Both the position numbers and the translations under genes were made by a program. This document shows positions 27,244 to 35,786 of a stretch of DNA of 64,000 nucleotides, piece by piece. The notes under the pieces are model-generated. The model ran no database searches, was not told where the DNA came from, and worked only from the letters and a program-made list of their open reading frames with translations. The DNA is from Aerococcus sp. Group 1 (lineage in GTDB: Bacteria; Bacillota; Bacilli; Lactobacillales; Aerococcaceae), in NCBI RefSeq assembly GCF_000193205.1, contig NC_015278.1, positions 806,001 through 870,000 on the forward strand. Direction: 5' to 3'. Position 1 is the first letter of the stretch; each line of letters begins with the position of its first letter.

Positions 27244-27711
27244 TCAATCTTCTTTAAGCGGGCGGTTGACGCTGCCGTGACTGAGATTTTCGCGGATATC
27301 GCGGTTAACCTGACCATCGGCATAGTCCTCGCGCCAATTGATTAACCCCGCGCCCAAGCCGCGGACTAGCACTTCTGCACTGCCAATATTGGTCGCTAAG
27401 GGAACATTGTAGACATCACAAAGACGAATCAGGGCATTCACATCGGGTTCATGGGGCATGGCTGTTAGAGGGTCTCTTAAGAAGATGACGCAATCGATCT
27501 TATTTTGTGAGACTTCAGCACCAATTTGCTGGTCACCACCTAAGGGGCCCGATTGGTAGCAATGGACCTTGAGACCAGTCGCTTGACTGACGCGTTTGCC
27601 AGTGGTCCCGGTCGCCACTAAGTCATGCTGACTGAGAATATCCTGGTAGGCAGCGGTCAATTGGATCATGAGTTCTTTCTTACTGTCGTGGGCAATGAGT
27701 GCTATCCGCAT
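27244..27711 (-). CDS. mgsA: methylglyoxal synthase
   Basis: Converts dihydroxyacetone phosphate to methylglyoxal and phosphate, a glycolytic bypass under phosphate limitation or sugar overload. 155 residues with [15 protein letters not shown] at the N-terminus, the phosphate-binding ATGTTGKR, the [12 protein letters not shown] motif, the [15 protein letters not shown] segment and [16 protein letters not shown], all family hallmarks. Monocistronic, ending at a bidirectional terminator. Confidence 0.96.
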   Translation of the reverse strand: MRIALIAHDSKKELMIQLTAAYQDILSQHDLVATGTTGKRVSQATGLKVHCYQSGPLGGDQQIGAEVSQNKIDCVIFLRDPLTAMPHEPDVNALIRLCDVYNVPLATNIGSAEVLVRGLGAGLINWREDYADGQVNRDIRENLSHGSVNRPLKED

Positions 27712-27806
27712 GAGAGTCTTCCTTTCCTGTGTAATAGAACATTATGCATTTCTATCATAAACAAATTCTCAGGGAAAAGAAAGTTAAGCGATGACTAGCA
27801 GCTGGC

Positions 27807-29027
27807 CTAAGCAATCAGATGGATGAAGCCGTAGATAGCAAAGATATTGATAAAATCAATAAAGAGGGCTCCCACGATAGAAACTGCTAGAAAGGCTAAC
27901 GGGCTAGCACCATATTCATGGGTGATTTGCCGCATGCAGGCCATGGCGTTGGAGGAGGACCCCATCCCAAAGCCAATAAATCCTGCCGTCATCACGGCCG
28001 AGTCGTAATTTTTTCCCATAGTATGAAAGACAATATAACGAGCAAAAGCCAGAGTAACGACTGTTTCTGCCAAAATAATTAAAAGCATCGGTAGAGCCAT
28101 ATCAATAATGGTCCATAACTCTAATCCCACCATGGTTAAGGCCAGGAAGAGATTGAGAGAGATATCTGAAGTCACATCCAGAGCAGCATCATCAAGAATA
28201 GAGTGCTCCTTGGCATCGGAAATATTACGGGCGGTGGCTGCCACAATCATCGGGCCAATATAAACGGGGAAGGTGATTCCACCCACTAATTTTCCTACGA
28301 CTGTGTTAATAATTTCAGTGACAAAGGTTCCAACAAAAATCACTAGTAAGGTGCCATACAACATATAACCAATCCGTTCAGCGGTCAAACGTTGGTGCTG
28401 GGGATGGCGGTGGTAGCGGTTGCTGGTATTCGCTGAGGCATTCTCATCTTTAGCGGATAGTGAGTATTTTTTGGCAATACCTGAGGCAATTGGACCACCA
28501 GAAAGTGAGCCCAATACAATTCCCAAAGTAGCTGCAATAATCCCTACCGAGGTAGCATTGTCGTAACCCAAGTTGACAATAGTAGGGGAGACAGCTGCCG
28601 CCGTCCCTGGCCCGCCGACTAAGGCAGGGGAACCGAGCAATAGGGCCAAGGGGCCAGGAATATCTAGGAATTTCCCCAGAACCAGGGCCAGAATATTTTG
28701 GATAAAGATTGCTAAAATGGCAATAAAGAGGAACTTCATCACCACGCCCTTAGCCCGTGACAAGGCTTGGATACTAGCAGAAAAACCAATGGTGGTAAAG
28801 TATACCACCATAAATAGGGTAGACAAGGAAGTGTCCAAGTTAAATGTGACCAGGTTAGTCAAACGTAAAAACATGTTGACTAAGGCAAAGGCTAAGCCAC
28901 CTACAATGGCAGGGGGCAGGGAATATTCTTCGAGCACCGGAAAGACATTGGTCATCCACTTACCAAAAAATAAGGCAAGTACTGCAAGGCCGAGTGTCTG
29001 AACGATATCAAAATTAATTGTAATCAT
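27807..29027 (-). CDS. gltS: sodium/glutamate symporter
   Basis: GltS-family secondary transporter, about 406 residues and ten or more transmembrane helices in an inverted repeat. Visible family segments include SLPPAIVGGLAFALV, the first glycine-rich re-entrant region GSPALVGGPGTAAAVSPTI, and the second GFIGFGMGSSSNAMACMRQI. The start at 29027 has a GAGGAG site 7 bases upstream; a TTG 15 bases earlier lies within that site. It likely feeds glutamate to the cell; the neighbouring glutamate racemase gene (divergent) may be incidental. Confidence 0.92.
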   Translation of the reverse strand: MITINFDIVQTLGLAVLALFFGKWMTNVFPVLEEYSLPPAIVGGLAFALVNMFLRLTNLVTFNLDTSLSTLFMVVYFTTIGFSASIQALSRAKGVVMKFLFIAILAIFIQNILALVLGKFLDIPGPLALLLGSPALVGGPGTAAAVSPTIVNLGYDNATSVGIIAATLGIVLGSLSGGPIASGIAKKYSLSAKDENASANTSNRYHRHPQHQRLTAERIGYMLYGTLLVIFVGTFVTEIINTVVGKLVGGITFPVYIGPMIVAATARNISDAKEHSILDDAALDVTSDISLNLFLALTMVGLELWTIIDMALPMLLIILAETVVTLAFARYIVFHTMGKNYDSAVMTAGFIGFGMGSSSNAMACMRQITHEYGASPLAFLAVSIVGALFIDFINIFAIYGFIHLIA

Positions 29028-29334
29028 ATAATCGCTCCTCAATATGATTGAACATTGTATGTAAATAAGTACTTATAATTATAATACCATGTAATATAAA
29101 TTAATGTCATTAATTATGTCATTTAATATATCATATTGATCCACTTACTAATAAAATCTTTGCTAATTAAAAGCAGAGAAAATCCAATCAAATTAGGGCT
29201 TTACGGAAGATTTCAACTTTACAGGCCTGAATAAATTGTAATAAAAATTAACATTAGTAATGACTCCTTTCTGTTAAACCACTGAGCTTCAATATTTTTA
29301 GCTAAGGGATTACTATAATTAGAAAAGCACTTTT
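29028..29334. other. intergenic region between divergent gltS and racE
   Basis: AT-rich. On the minus strand a possible gltS promoter (ATGACA, 18-base spacer, TATTAT) is visible around 29090-29120, and ATAAGTACTTAT at 29065-29076 is a 12-bp perfect palindrome between that promoter and the gltS start. On the plus strand the racE promoter follows. No gene is seen. Confidence 0.4.
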
Positions 29335-29342
29335 GCTATAAT
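29335..29342 (+). promoter_or_regulatory. racE promoter (-10)
   Basis: The last bases of the extended -10 TGCTATAAT (TATAAT at 29337-29342), 41 bases before the racE start. The same 9-mer is used by trxA and efp. Confidence 0.55.
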
Positions 29343-29382
29343 AGAAGTATTGATTTGAGTTTTTATTGTTAGGAGTGTCACC

Positions 29383-30204
29383 ATGAAGCGTCCCATTGGT
29401 TTTCTCGATTCAGGAGTGGGTGGCTTAACTGTCGTCAAAGAAGCCATGCGTCAGTTGCCCAATGAGTCGATAATTTATATTGGGGATAATGCCCGCTGTC
29501 CTTATGGGCCCCGGCCAGAGGCAGAGATTAACGAATTCACCCAAGAATTAGTTGATTTCCTCCTGGAGCAAAATATTAAAATGCTTGTGATTGCTTGCAA
29601 TACAGCGACAGCAGTGTCACTGGAGCGGATCCGCCAACGGGTGAATATACCGGTCATTGGTGTGATCCACCCCGGTGCCCGGGCAGCTAATCGTTATAGT
29701 GAAAACGGCCATATCGGGATTTTGGCTACTGAAGCCACCATTAATAGTCATTTCTATCAAAATGTTTTATTGGACCATAACAAGCATTTAATCTTGTATC
29801 CTTTGGTCTGTTCCAAATTCGTTCCCTTAGTGGAAAGTGGCCAATATTCCTCTCCGATTGCTAAGAAAATCGTGGCTGAAAGTCTTTATGATTTGAAACA
29901 GACAGCCATCGACACCCTAATTCTGGGTTGCACCCACTATCCCTTATTAGCTCCACTGATCCAAAAATTCATGGGGCCAGGGGTACGATTGGTCAATTCC
30001 GGAGCTGAAACTGTGAGTGATGTTTCAGCAATCCTCGACCTTTATAATCTAGCGGAATCTTCATGGAACCCAGAAGCCGCCACTTATCAGTTTTATACTA
30101 CCGGAGGGGTGACTATGTTTAAGGACATTGCCAAGACCTGGCTGCAAAAAGATATTCCGGTCAGTCGGATTCCCCTCAGTCAATTAGAAGCAAAAAAGGA
30201 GTAG
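29383..30204 (+). CDS. racE: glutamate racemase
   Basis: Supplies D-glutamate for peptidoglycan. 273 residues with IGFLDSGVGGLTVVKE, the first catalytic cysteine in VIACNTATAV and the second in LILGCTHYPLL. First gene of the racE-rdgB-yfcE operon, an arrangement conserved across Bacilli; the gap to rdgB is 3 bases. The ATG at 29383 follows TTAGGAG. Confidence 0.96.
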   Translation: MKRPIGFLDSGVGGLTVVKEAMRQLPNESIIYIGDNARCPYGPRPEAEINEFTQELVDFLLEQNIKMLVIACNTATAVSLERIRQRVNIPVIGVIHPGARAANRYSENGHIGILATEATINSHFYQNVLLDHNKHLILYPLVCSKFVPLVESGQYSSPIAKKIVAESLYDLKQTAIDTLILGCTHYPLLAPLIQKFMGPGVRLVNSGAETVSDVSAILDLYNLAESSWNPEAATYQFYTTGGVTMFKDIAKTWLQKDIPVSRIPLSQLEAKKE

Positions 30205-30207
30205 ACC

Positions 30208-30821
30208 ATGGCTAATAATGATCTCTTAATTGCCACCAAAAATCCTGGCAAGGCCAGGGAATTTCAACAATTATTTGCCCCTCTAGGTTTTACCATCAAA
30301 ACTCTCTTAGACTATCCGGACATTGATGATATTCCAGAAACCGGAACCAACTTTTTAGAAAACGCTAGTCAAAAGGCCAGTACAGCAGCAAAACTCTTAC
30401 AGGTTCCCACTATTGCTGATGACTCTGGCTTGGAAATTGAAGCCCTAAACGGAGAACCAGGAATCTATTCGGCCCGCTATGCTGGCTTAGACAAGAATGA
30501 TCAAGCCAACCGCCAAAAAGTCTTACTAGCCATGGAAGCTGTTCCTGATGGCAAGCGTCAAGCCCAATTTACCTGTGCTTTGGTTTTAAGCCATTCGGAT
30601 GGCCAAGTCTATAAACATTATATTGGTCATTTGGCTGGAGAAATCCTAAGGGAAGAGCGGGGCAGTAACGGCTTTGGTTATGATTCAATCTTTTATCTTC
30701 CAGACTACCAAAAACTACAGCAGAAATTGATCCTGATATAAAAAATAAGATCAGTCACCGTGGCCAAGCCTTGGCCCAACTCAAAGCCGATATTGAAGTA
30801 GGAAAGGTGGAATTGCAATGA
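30208..30821 (+). pseudogene. rdgB: XTP/dITP pyrophosphatase (RdgB/HAM1), frameshifted near the C-terminus
   Basis: House-cleaning enzyme that hydrolyses ITP, dITP and XTP to monophosphates. Family motifs are LLIATKNPGKAREF, the ETGTNFLENASQKA segment, TIADDSGLEIEALNGEPGIY and RGSNGFGYDSIFYLPD. The frame stops at 30741. Adding one A to the A5 run at 30710-30714 restores a continuation through ISHRGQALAQLKADI (the conserved SHRxxAL motif) to a TGA at 30819-30821 that overlaps the yfcE start by the usual four bases. Probably a working gene with a base missing in the assembly. Confidence 0.88.
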
Positions 30822-31318
30822 AAATATTATTAATTTCAGATAGTCATGGGGATAGCCAGATCTTATCAGATTTGGTTGCACGCTACCAAGACCAAGTTGA
30901 CCTCATGCTCCATTGCGGTGATTCTGAATTAGATCCTGGCGACAGTATTTGGAATGTGATTGAACCGGTGAAGGGGAATTGCGATTTTGGTCCCTACAAA
31001 GCTGAGCGGATTATCGATACACCAGAAGGCCGGCTGGTCTATACCCATGGTCACCTTTATGGGGTCAAGGCGGGAGTAGAGAAATTCGCTGAATATGCTA
31101 AGAAACAAGGCTGTCAAATTGCTGTCTATGGTCACACACATATCATGGATGACCAGGTACTTGATGGGGTGCATTTAATTAACCCGGGTTCCGTAAGTTT
31201 CCCCCGTGGTAACTATCTCACACCCACCTATGCCATCTTAGACTGGCAAGCTGACCAAGAAAAAGTCACCTTCTACCAAAGAAACGGTGAAAAAGTCCCC
31301 GAAAAATTCCTGCCATAA
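30818..31318 (+). CDS. YfcE/MJ0936 family metallophosphoesterase
   Basis: 166-residue calcineurin-like phosphoesterase. Metal-binding motifs are ISDSHGD near residue 6, MLHCGDSE, the VKGNCDF loop, YTHGHLYG and VYGHTH. Homologues are cytosolic phosphodiesterases of uncertain natural substrate. ATGA overlap with the (repaired) rdgB end supports translational coupling. Terminated by the hairpin inside the downstream repeat. Confidence 0.9.
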   Translation: MKILLISDSHGDSQILSDLVARYQDQVDLMLHCGDSELDPGDSIWNVIEPVKGNCDFGPYKAERIIDTPEGRLVYTHGHLYGVKAGVEKFAEYAKKQGCQIAVYGHTHIMDDQVLDGVHLINPGSVSFPRGNYLTPTYAILDWQADQEKVTFYQRNGEKVPEKFLP

Positions 31319-31460
31319 AATAGAGTGCGACAATCGCAAAAAGAGGGGAGAGAGCTACGCATACTATATCTGTACGTCGCTTCGCTTCGAACAGCTATAG
31401 CAACTGAAGCTAAAAAGTGAATAGATGCAAAAAAGCTGGGAATTCCATCCCAGCTTTTAA
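31319..31460 (+). repeat. diverged copy of the intergenic foldback repeat, acting as yfcE terminator
   Basis: It starts AGAGTGCGACAATCGC, resembling the GAGTGTGACAA end of the family, and ends in the right-hand hairpin. The internal part differs from other copies but still contains self-complementary stretches around TCGCTTCGCTTCGA. Confidence 0.55.
31431..31458 (+). terminator. terminator hairpin of the repeat after yfcE
   Basis: An 11-bp perfect stem: AAAAGCTGGGA (31431-31441) with TCCCAGCTTTT (31448-31458). Confidence 0.8.
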
Positions 31461-31484
31461 TATCAAGTATAAAAATTTCTTCTT

Positions 31485-31787
31485 ATCGAAAGAGCCTTGG
31501 TCAAAAGTCCCAGGCTCTTTTTAAAACACGAACTATCTATTCAAAACGTGCTCCAAAAGTCATCCCTGACGTCCACTTCACACAGGGTGTGAGACTTGGC
31601 AACTAGACTTGGATGATTGGAGCAAGTCAGAATAAAAGCGAAGCATTCGCTTGTTTCTGACTTGTGAAATCAGTCCAAGTCTGCCAAGTTGAACCCAACT
31701 ACGAACTATGTGCGATAGTTTTGCAACTATCTACCATAGTTCGCTCCAGTGGTTCAGGACTCTTTTGACTTTTGTCGCACTCTCCTT
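31485..31787 (-). repeat. large copy of the foldback repeat with a second foldback nested inside
   Basis: Read on the minus strand, the outer parts match the copy at 35541-35715 closely: GAGAGTGCGACAAAAGTC, CCTGAACCACTGGA, GTGAAGTGGACGTCAGGG, then the terminator-like hairpin. The centre carries about 120 additional bases (around 31580-31695) that form their own nested palindrome: 31594-31601 pairs with 31682-31689, 31606-31613 with 31674-31681, 31623-31632 with 31655-31664, and 31636-31642 with 31646-31652. Confidence 0.85.
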
Positions 31788-31789
31788 TT

Positions 31790-32671
31790 TTATTCGCCTT
31801 CATTTTCTGCGTGTTTATAATCGACGCTGATATGAGAGACAGCTCTTTGGGAGTCAGGTTGTTCTATTCCTGCTTCTCTTAAGGCATTGGTGAGTTCTTC
31901 ATAGTACTTGCTTTGAACATCTTCCTGGCTGCCGTTTACACAGAAGAAGCGGATGCGATAAACGAGTTGGTGGTCAACATTTCTAGTCACCCCCAGTAAT
32001 ACTGGTGGCTTAGACAGGTTCTCGTCGGGAGCCAAATCATCAAGACGTTTCTTAATGACAGTGACGAATTCATTAATATCGGTATCAGCAAAGTAAGATA
32101 AATCAACTTCACTACGGATAGGATTTCGTGAATTATTGACCACTACTTCAATTTGACGGTTAGGGATAAAATTCATGGTCCCGTCGAATCCACGGATAAC
32201 AGTGGTTTTAATCCCAATTTTTTCTACGATCCCGCTGACTTGGTCGATCACTACGGAATCACCAACGTCTAGCTGGTGTTCTAGCAGGATGAACATGCCG
32301 TTGACCATGTCGGTAACCAAGCCTTGGGCGCCAATACCTACTGCAATACTGGCTATCCCAGCACCAGCTAAGAGCGTGGCAACTGGGACGCCAAGAATGG
32401 CTAGGGTAGAGTAACCAAGCAGGAAGTAATACACGTACTGGGTAATATTGGTCAGCAGGGCTTTCATGGTTTTTGACCGGTAGTTATTGTTGGAAAAACG
32501 GGCAGTTTTATCAAAGTAGGTATTAATCAAACGCACCGTAATCCGGCGAATGATGTATAGCAAGACCACCGTGAGAACTAATTGTAAGAGGGTGGTCAGT
32601 AAGTGGGATAAGATACTTTCAATATCGATATTGCCTAGATAATTGGTGAACCATTGACTGATGAATTGCAT
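31790..32671 (-). CDS. mechanosensitive ion channel, MscS family
   Basis: Small-conductance mechanosensitive channel protecting against hypo-osmotic shock. 293 residues: three N-terminal transmembrane helices, of which the pore helix TM3 carries LLAGAGIASIAVGIGAQGLV, then the beta domain (GVVEKIGIKTTVIRGFDGTM-like segment, NFIPNRQIEVVVNNSR) and a C-terminal alpha/beta domain. The length is close to E. coli MscS. AAAGGAAAG precedes the ATG. Monocistronic; its stop lies at the edge of the foldback repeat, which probably supplies transcript termination. Confidence 0.93.
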   Translation of the reverse strand: MQFISQWFTNYLGNIDIESILSHLLTTLLQLVLTVVLLYIIRRITVRLINTYFDKTARFSNNNYRSKTMKALLTNITQYVYYFLLGYSTLAILGVPVATLLAGAGIASIAVGIGAQGLVTDMVNGMFILLEHQLDVGDSVVIDQVSGIVEKIGIKTTVIRGFDGTMNFIPNRQIEVVVNNSRNPIRSEVDLSYFADTDINEFVTVIKKRLDDLAPDENLSKPPVLLGVTRNVDHQLVYRIRFFCVNGSQEDVQSKYYEELTNALREAGIEQPDSQRAVSHISVDYKHAENEGE

Positions 32672-32838
32672 TGAGACTTTCCTTTCCTATTCATAGATAT
32701 AGTTTATACGTTATTTCAATAAAGGTAAAGCCAAGCCACTGGAAGCGATTATATTTTGTATTATAGGTAAAAAATGGTATCATATAGGTATATTAAAAAT
32801 AAGAAAGTCACTTAAAGATGTGAGGAGTGATGTATAGC

Positions 32839-33357
32839 ATGACATGGAGTGAGATAGCGGCAATTATTGCTGCAGTATCCTTCGCTGTTTTAGTGGTTTT
32901 TCTTGTTTTATTTATCCGTCAATTGACACAAACCGTTAAGGAAGTTGTGAATACAGTTGATGAGGCCAATAAAACAATTGCCGTTCTCCGACGCGATGTC
33001 GACGGTATCTCAGTAGAAGCTCAAGGCCTACTTAATAAGACCAACCAACTACTGGAAGACGTTAACGGTAAGGTAGCTAAGGTTGATCCTTTATTCCAAG
33101 CAGTGGGAGATGTTGGGGTTTCCATTTCCGATGTGAATGATTCTACCCGCGATTTAGTATTGAATATCACCAATAAAGCGGATGAAAAAGTTGATCAAGC
33201 CAAAGCTGGTTACAAGAAAGTACGTCAAGCCAGTGAAAATAGCCAGGTTGATCCCAAGGTTTCTGGCTTTGAAAAGATTGGAAAATCAGCTAAATTACTT
33301 AAGAAAAAACGCGACATGCGTAAGGCTCAAGAACAATCTGAAACCAAGGCATTTTAG
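32839..33357 (+). CDS. DUF948 domain-containing membrane protein
   Basis: A single N-terminal transmembrane helix (about residues 4-29, EIAAIIAAVSFAVLVVFLVL) followed by a long DUF948 helical region with NTVDEANKTIAVLRRDVD and LLNKTNQLLEDVNGK, similar to methyl-accepting-type coiled coils. Basic C-terminus. The start at 32839 sits 11 bases after GAGGAG; GTG and ATG codons at 32827 and 32830 overlap or crowd that site. It lies 43 bases upstream of a YtxH gene; the pair is common in Firmicutes and often stress-regulated. Function unknown. Confidence 0.88.
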   Translation: MTWSEIAAIIAAVSFAVLVVFLVLFIRQLTQTVKEVVNTVDEANKTIAVLRRDVDGISVEAQGLLNKTNQLLEDVNGKVAKVDPLFQAVGDVGVSISDVNDSTRDLVLNITNKADEKVDQAKAGYKKVRQASENSQVDPKVSGFEKIGKSAKLLKKKRDMRKAQEQSETKAF

Positions 33358-33400
33358 CCGAATAGTGTGAATGTGTTAAAAAGGAAAGGAAGTATATTTT

Positions 33401-33895
33401 ATGTCAAATAAAACAGGTGCATTTTTACTCGGAGCAATTATTGGTGGATCAGCAGCGGCTGTAACCGCATTATTATTCGCGCCAAAATCTGGTAAAGAAT
33501 TACGTCAAGACATCAATGACCAAGCTAACAACTTAAAAGACACAGCCATGGACTATGCTGATCTTGCAATCGAAAAGGGTAACACCATTTACGAAGCCAC
33601 TTCAGATGCAGCTAACGACATCCGCGTTAACTTACAAGAAAGTGCAGACACCCTTAAAGACTCCTTACAAGAAACTGGCCGTGTAGCTAACGAACAATAC
33701 CACAAGGCTAAAGACGACGTTAAGGAAGCTTACGACTACACCAAGGAATATGTCGATGAAGCTGCCCAAGATGCTAAAGATGAAGCCAAAAAAGCTGGTA
33801 AAGAAGTCGAAGAAAAATCAAAAGACGTTGCAGACACCGCTAAAAAAGAAGCTAAAGACGGCAAAGAAGAAGCCAAGAGCCAAGCTAAAAAATAA
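33401..33895 (+). CDS. YtxH domain-containing protein
   Basis: 164 residues. The N-terminal hydrophobic YtxH segment FLLGAIIGGSAAAVTALLFA is followed by PKSGKELRQDI, the family signature, and then a long Lys/Glu/Asp/Ala-rich amphipathic region with repeated DEAxxAKDEAKKAGK-like heptads, resembling apolipoprotein or LEA-type helices. Probably membrane-associated and stress-linked; mechanism unknown. Downstream partner of the DUF948 gene, ending at a very strong terminator. Confidence 0.9.
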   Translation: MSNKTGAFLLGAIIGGSAAAVTALLFAPKSGKELRQDINDQANNLKDTAMDYADLAIEKGNTIYEATSDAANDIRVNLQESADTLKDSLQETGRVANEQYHKAKDDVKEAYDYTKEYVDEAAQDAKDEAKKAGKEVEEKSKDVADTAKKEAKDGKEEAKSQAKK

Positions 33896-33922
33896 GGCTT
33901 AAGATAAAAAACATACTAAGAT

Positions 33923-33970
33923 TAGCTCGAAGGTAAATCGACGGATTTATCTTCGAGCTATTTCTATTTT
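33923..33970 (+). terminator. strong terminator of the DUF948-YtxH operon
   Basis: A 17-bp stem with a 4-base GACG loop (33923-33939 with 33944-33960, one G-U), then a T-rich tail. It marks the likely left limit of the inserted IS110 element. Confidence 0.9.
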
Positions 33971-34162
33971 CAGATATAGTGTAAGTGAAAGGATAATCCG
34001 GACAAACTCTCAAGGGCTAGGAGCCCGAATTAAAAAACGGATTCTTTCACTCTTGTTTTTAATTTTGGTTTAAGTATGTTGAGCTGTGAGCTCGTGTTTA
34101 GGAAATTAGGATAAGAACAATGAAGTGAAAATCTTTCAAACCATTACGAAAGGAAGCTAGAA
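33971..34162 (+). ncRNA. candidate IS110 bridge RNA region (non-coding left end of the element)
   Basis: About 190 bases without a reading frame lie upstream of the DEDD transposase, where IS110-group elements encode their bridge RNA. The sequence folds strongly: GTGAAAG (33985-33991) pairs with CTTTCAC (34044-34050); AATCCG (33995-34000) with CGGATT (34038-34043), with GAT bulged on one side only; inside lies GGGCT (34014-34018) paired with AGCCC (34022-34026). The roles of individual loops in target or donor recognition cannot be assigned without the insertion junctions. Class is inferred from position and structure. Confidence 0.5.
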
Positions 34163-35382
34163 ATGACTAAGTATTTATATGCATTTGATGTTTCCAAAGG
34201 AAAAGCGACACAAGTTCTGTATAAAAATAATAGATGTATTGAGGAAAGCCTTTTGGAATTCACTCGTAAGGGATTTGAAGAACTGTTACAGAATATCCAA
34301 CAGATCTCTGGGGAAGTGACTCTTGCTTTTGAAACGACAGGTATCTATTCAAAGCCACTTGAACGATTTTGTCACAAAAATCATTTAACTTACCACAGTT
34401 TGAATCCTTTAGAAGTGTACAATCGAACTAATGGTTTGACATTAAGAAGAAATAAAACAGACCAAGCAGATGCTCATAAATTGGCACAAATCATGTCAAT
34501 TTTTAACTTTCAACCTTCGGTAAGGAAAGAGCTTCGCTATGAAGAAATGAAGCGCATGAATGCTTATTATTTAGAACTACAAGAAGGTATCGACAGACTC
34601 TATGTTAAGTTTTTAGAAGGTATCTATCTTTGCTTTCCTGGTATCGAAAAAGTTTTCTCTAAATTAAAAAATGAATTTGCTTTAACTATTATTGAAAAAT
34701 ACCCACATCCCGACTATGTGCTAGAAACCTCTCGAACAGTCATCAAAAATATATTGAAAAAGTCAACATTAAAAAATATCTCTAAGCAAAGAGCTTTTCA
34801 AAAAGCTGATCAAATCATTGAGTGTGCAGCTTCTTCCTATCCTTCTGTCCATAAGGACAGTTTTTATTGTCAGGTGCTCAGTTTTTATGCCGCACATCTA
34901 AAAAATTTAATTAATCAAAAAGAACTTATTCAAGATAAGATGATTGCTTTGGGACGTCAGTTTTCTGAATTTATAATTTATGCCAGTGTACCAGGGATTG
35001 GGCAACTGTCGGCTTGTCAGTTAATTGCAGAATTAGGTGATTTATCCCGATTCGAGAACCACAAACAATTAAATGCCTATGTCGGAATTGATATTAGACG
35101 CTATCAATCAGGTAAATTTATAGGCCGAGACCATATCAACAAACGTGGAAATAAAAAAGCTAGAAAAATACTTTATATCATTATTACCAATATGATTCGC
35201 GCCCAGAGACATGCGCCAAATCATATCGTTGATTATTACTATACAAAAAACAGCCACCCTTTAATAAATGCCATAAGGTAGCTGTTATAGCGTGTATGAA
35301 TAAGCTGCTTAAATGCCTATACGCGCTATTCAATCATCATACGAAGTATGATTATGAATTAAATGCCTCTCACCGCAACTAA
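34163..35382 (+). pseudogene. IS110 family transposase, frameshifted near the C-terminus
   Basis: RuvC-like DEDD domain with Asp9 (AFDVSKGK), Glu57 (FETTG), Asp100 and Asp103 (RNKTDQADAHKLA), and a C-terminal Transposase_20 domain with SVPGIGQLSACQLIAELGD and catalytic Ser316 in RRYQSGKFIG. The first frame ends at 35281. Adding one A to the A6 run at 35245-35250 allows continuation through HKVAVIACMNKLLKCLY to a stop at 35380-35382, restoring the usual IS110 tail. As written the product lacks only about the last 33 residues, all after the catalytic serine. GAAAGGAAG precedes the ATG. Confidence 0.9.
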
Positions 35383-35540
35383 TTCATTTTTATAGTAACT
35401 AAAATTTTTAAAAGTCTCAATACAGAGGCTTATTTAGCATGCCAAATTTTCCGTAGAATATTCAAAAGATTAAATTTCTAAATAACACTATATATATTTA
35501 GTAACTTTATACTGATTTTTACTTGACTAATCGTAGGAAA

Positions 35541-35715
35541 GAGAGTGTGACAAAAGTCAAAAGAGCCCTGAACCACTGGAACAAACTATGGAAGATAGGC
35601 GCAAGCCTATCGCACATAGTTCGTGAAGTGGACGTCAGGGCTGACTTTTGGAACACGTTTTGATTAGATAGTTCGTGTTTTAAAAAGAGCCTGGGACTTT
35701 TGTCCCAGGCTTTTT
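35541..35715 (+). repeat. best-preserved copy of the intergenic foldback repeat
   Basis: Hairpin one spans about 100 bases with successive paired blocks: 35551-35558 with 35643-35650, 35564-35571 with 35635-35642, 35573-35577 with 35627-35631, 35584-35590 with 35615-35621, and 35594-35600 with 35605-35611 around a GCAA loop. A conserved linker (TTGGAACACGTTTTGATTAG) leads to hairpin two, a terminator. The other copies in this window are recognised by comparison with this one. It contains no coding frame. Confidence 0.85.
35682..35715. terminator. terminator hairpin of the foldback repeat
   Basis: AGCCTGGGAC (35688-35697) pairs with GTCCCAGGCT (35702-35711); A5 lies on the left and T5 on the right, so it can terminate in both directions. 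Confidence 0.85.
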
Positions 35716-35756
35716 ATTTTGGAGATATAAGGCAAGAAGGATAAATTAATAGACAT

Positions 35757-35786
35757 AAAAAAGAAGCCCCTAGAGGCTTCTTTTTT
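35757..35786 (-). terminator. V-ATPase operon terminator
   Basis: AGAAGCC (35762-35768) pairs with GGCTTCT (35775-35781), flanked by A6 and T6; on the minus strand it directly follows the subunit D stop. Confidence 0.85.

Larger units (their letters stand above)
33971..35540 (+). mobile_element. IS110-family insertion sequence (outer limits approximate)
   Basis: The element comprises a structured non-coding left end, a DEDD transposase gene and a short AT-rich right flank. IS110 elements lack terminal inverted repeats and do not duplicate their targets, so exact ends cannot be read from one copy. The left limit must lie to the right of the YtxH terminator; the right limit must lie left of the foldback repeat at 35541. 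The region is more AT-rich than its neighbours, in keeping with transfer. Confidence 0.6.
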
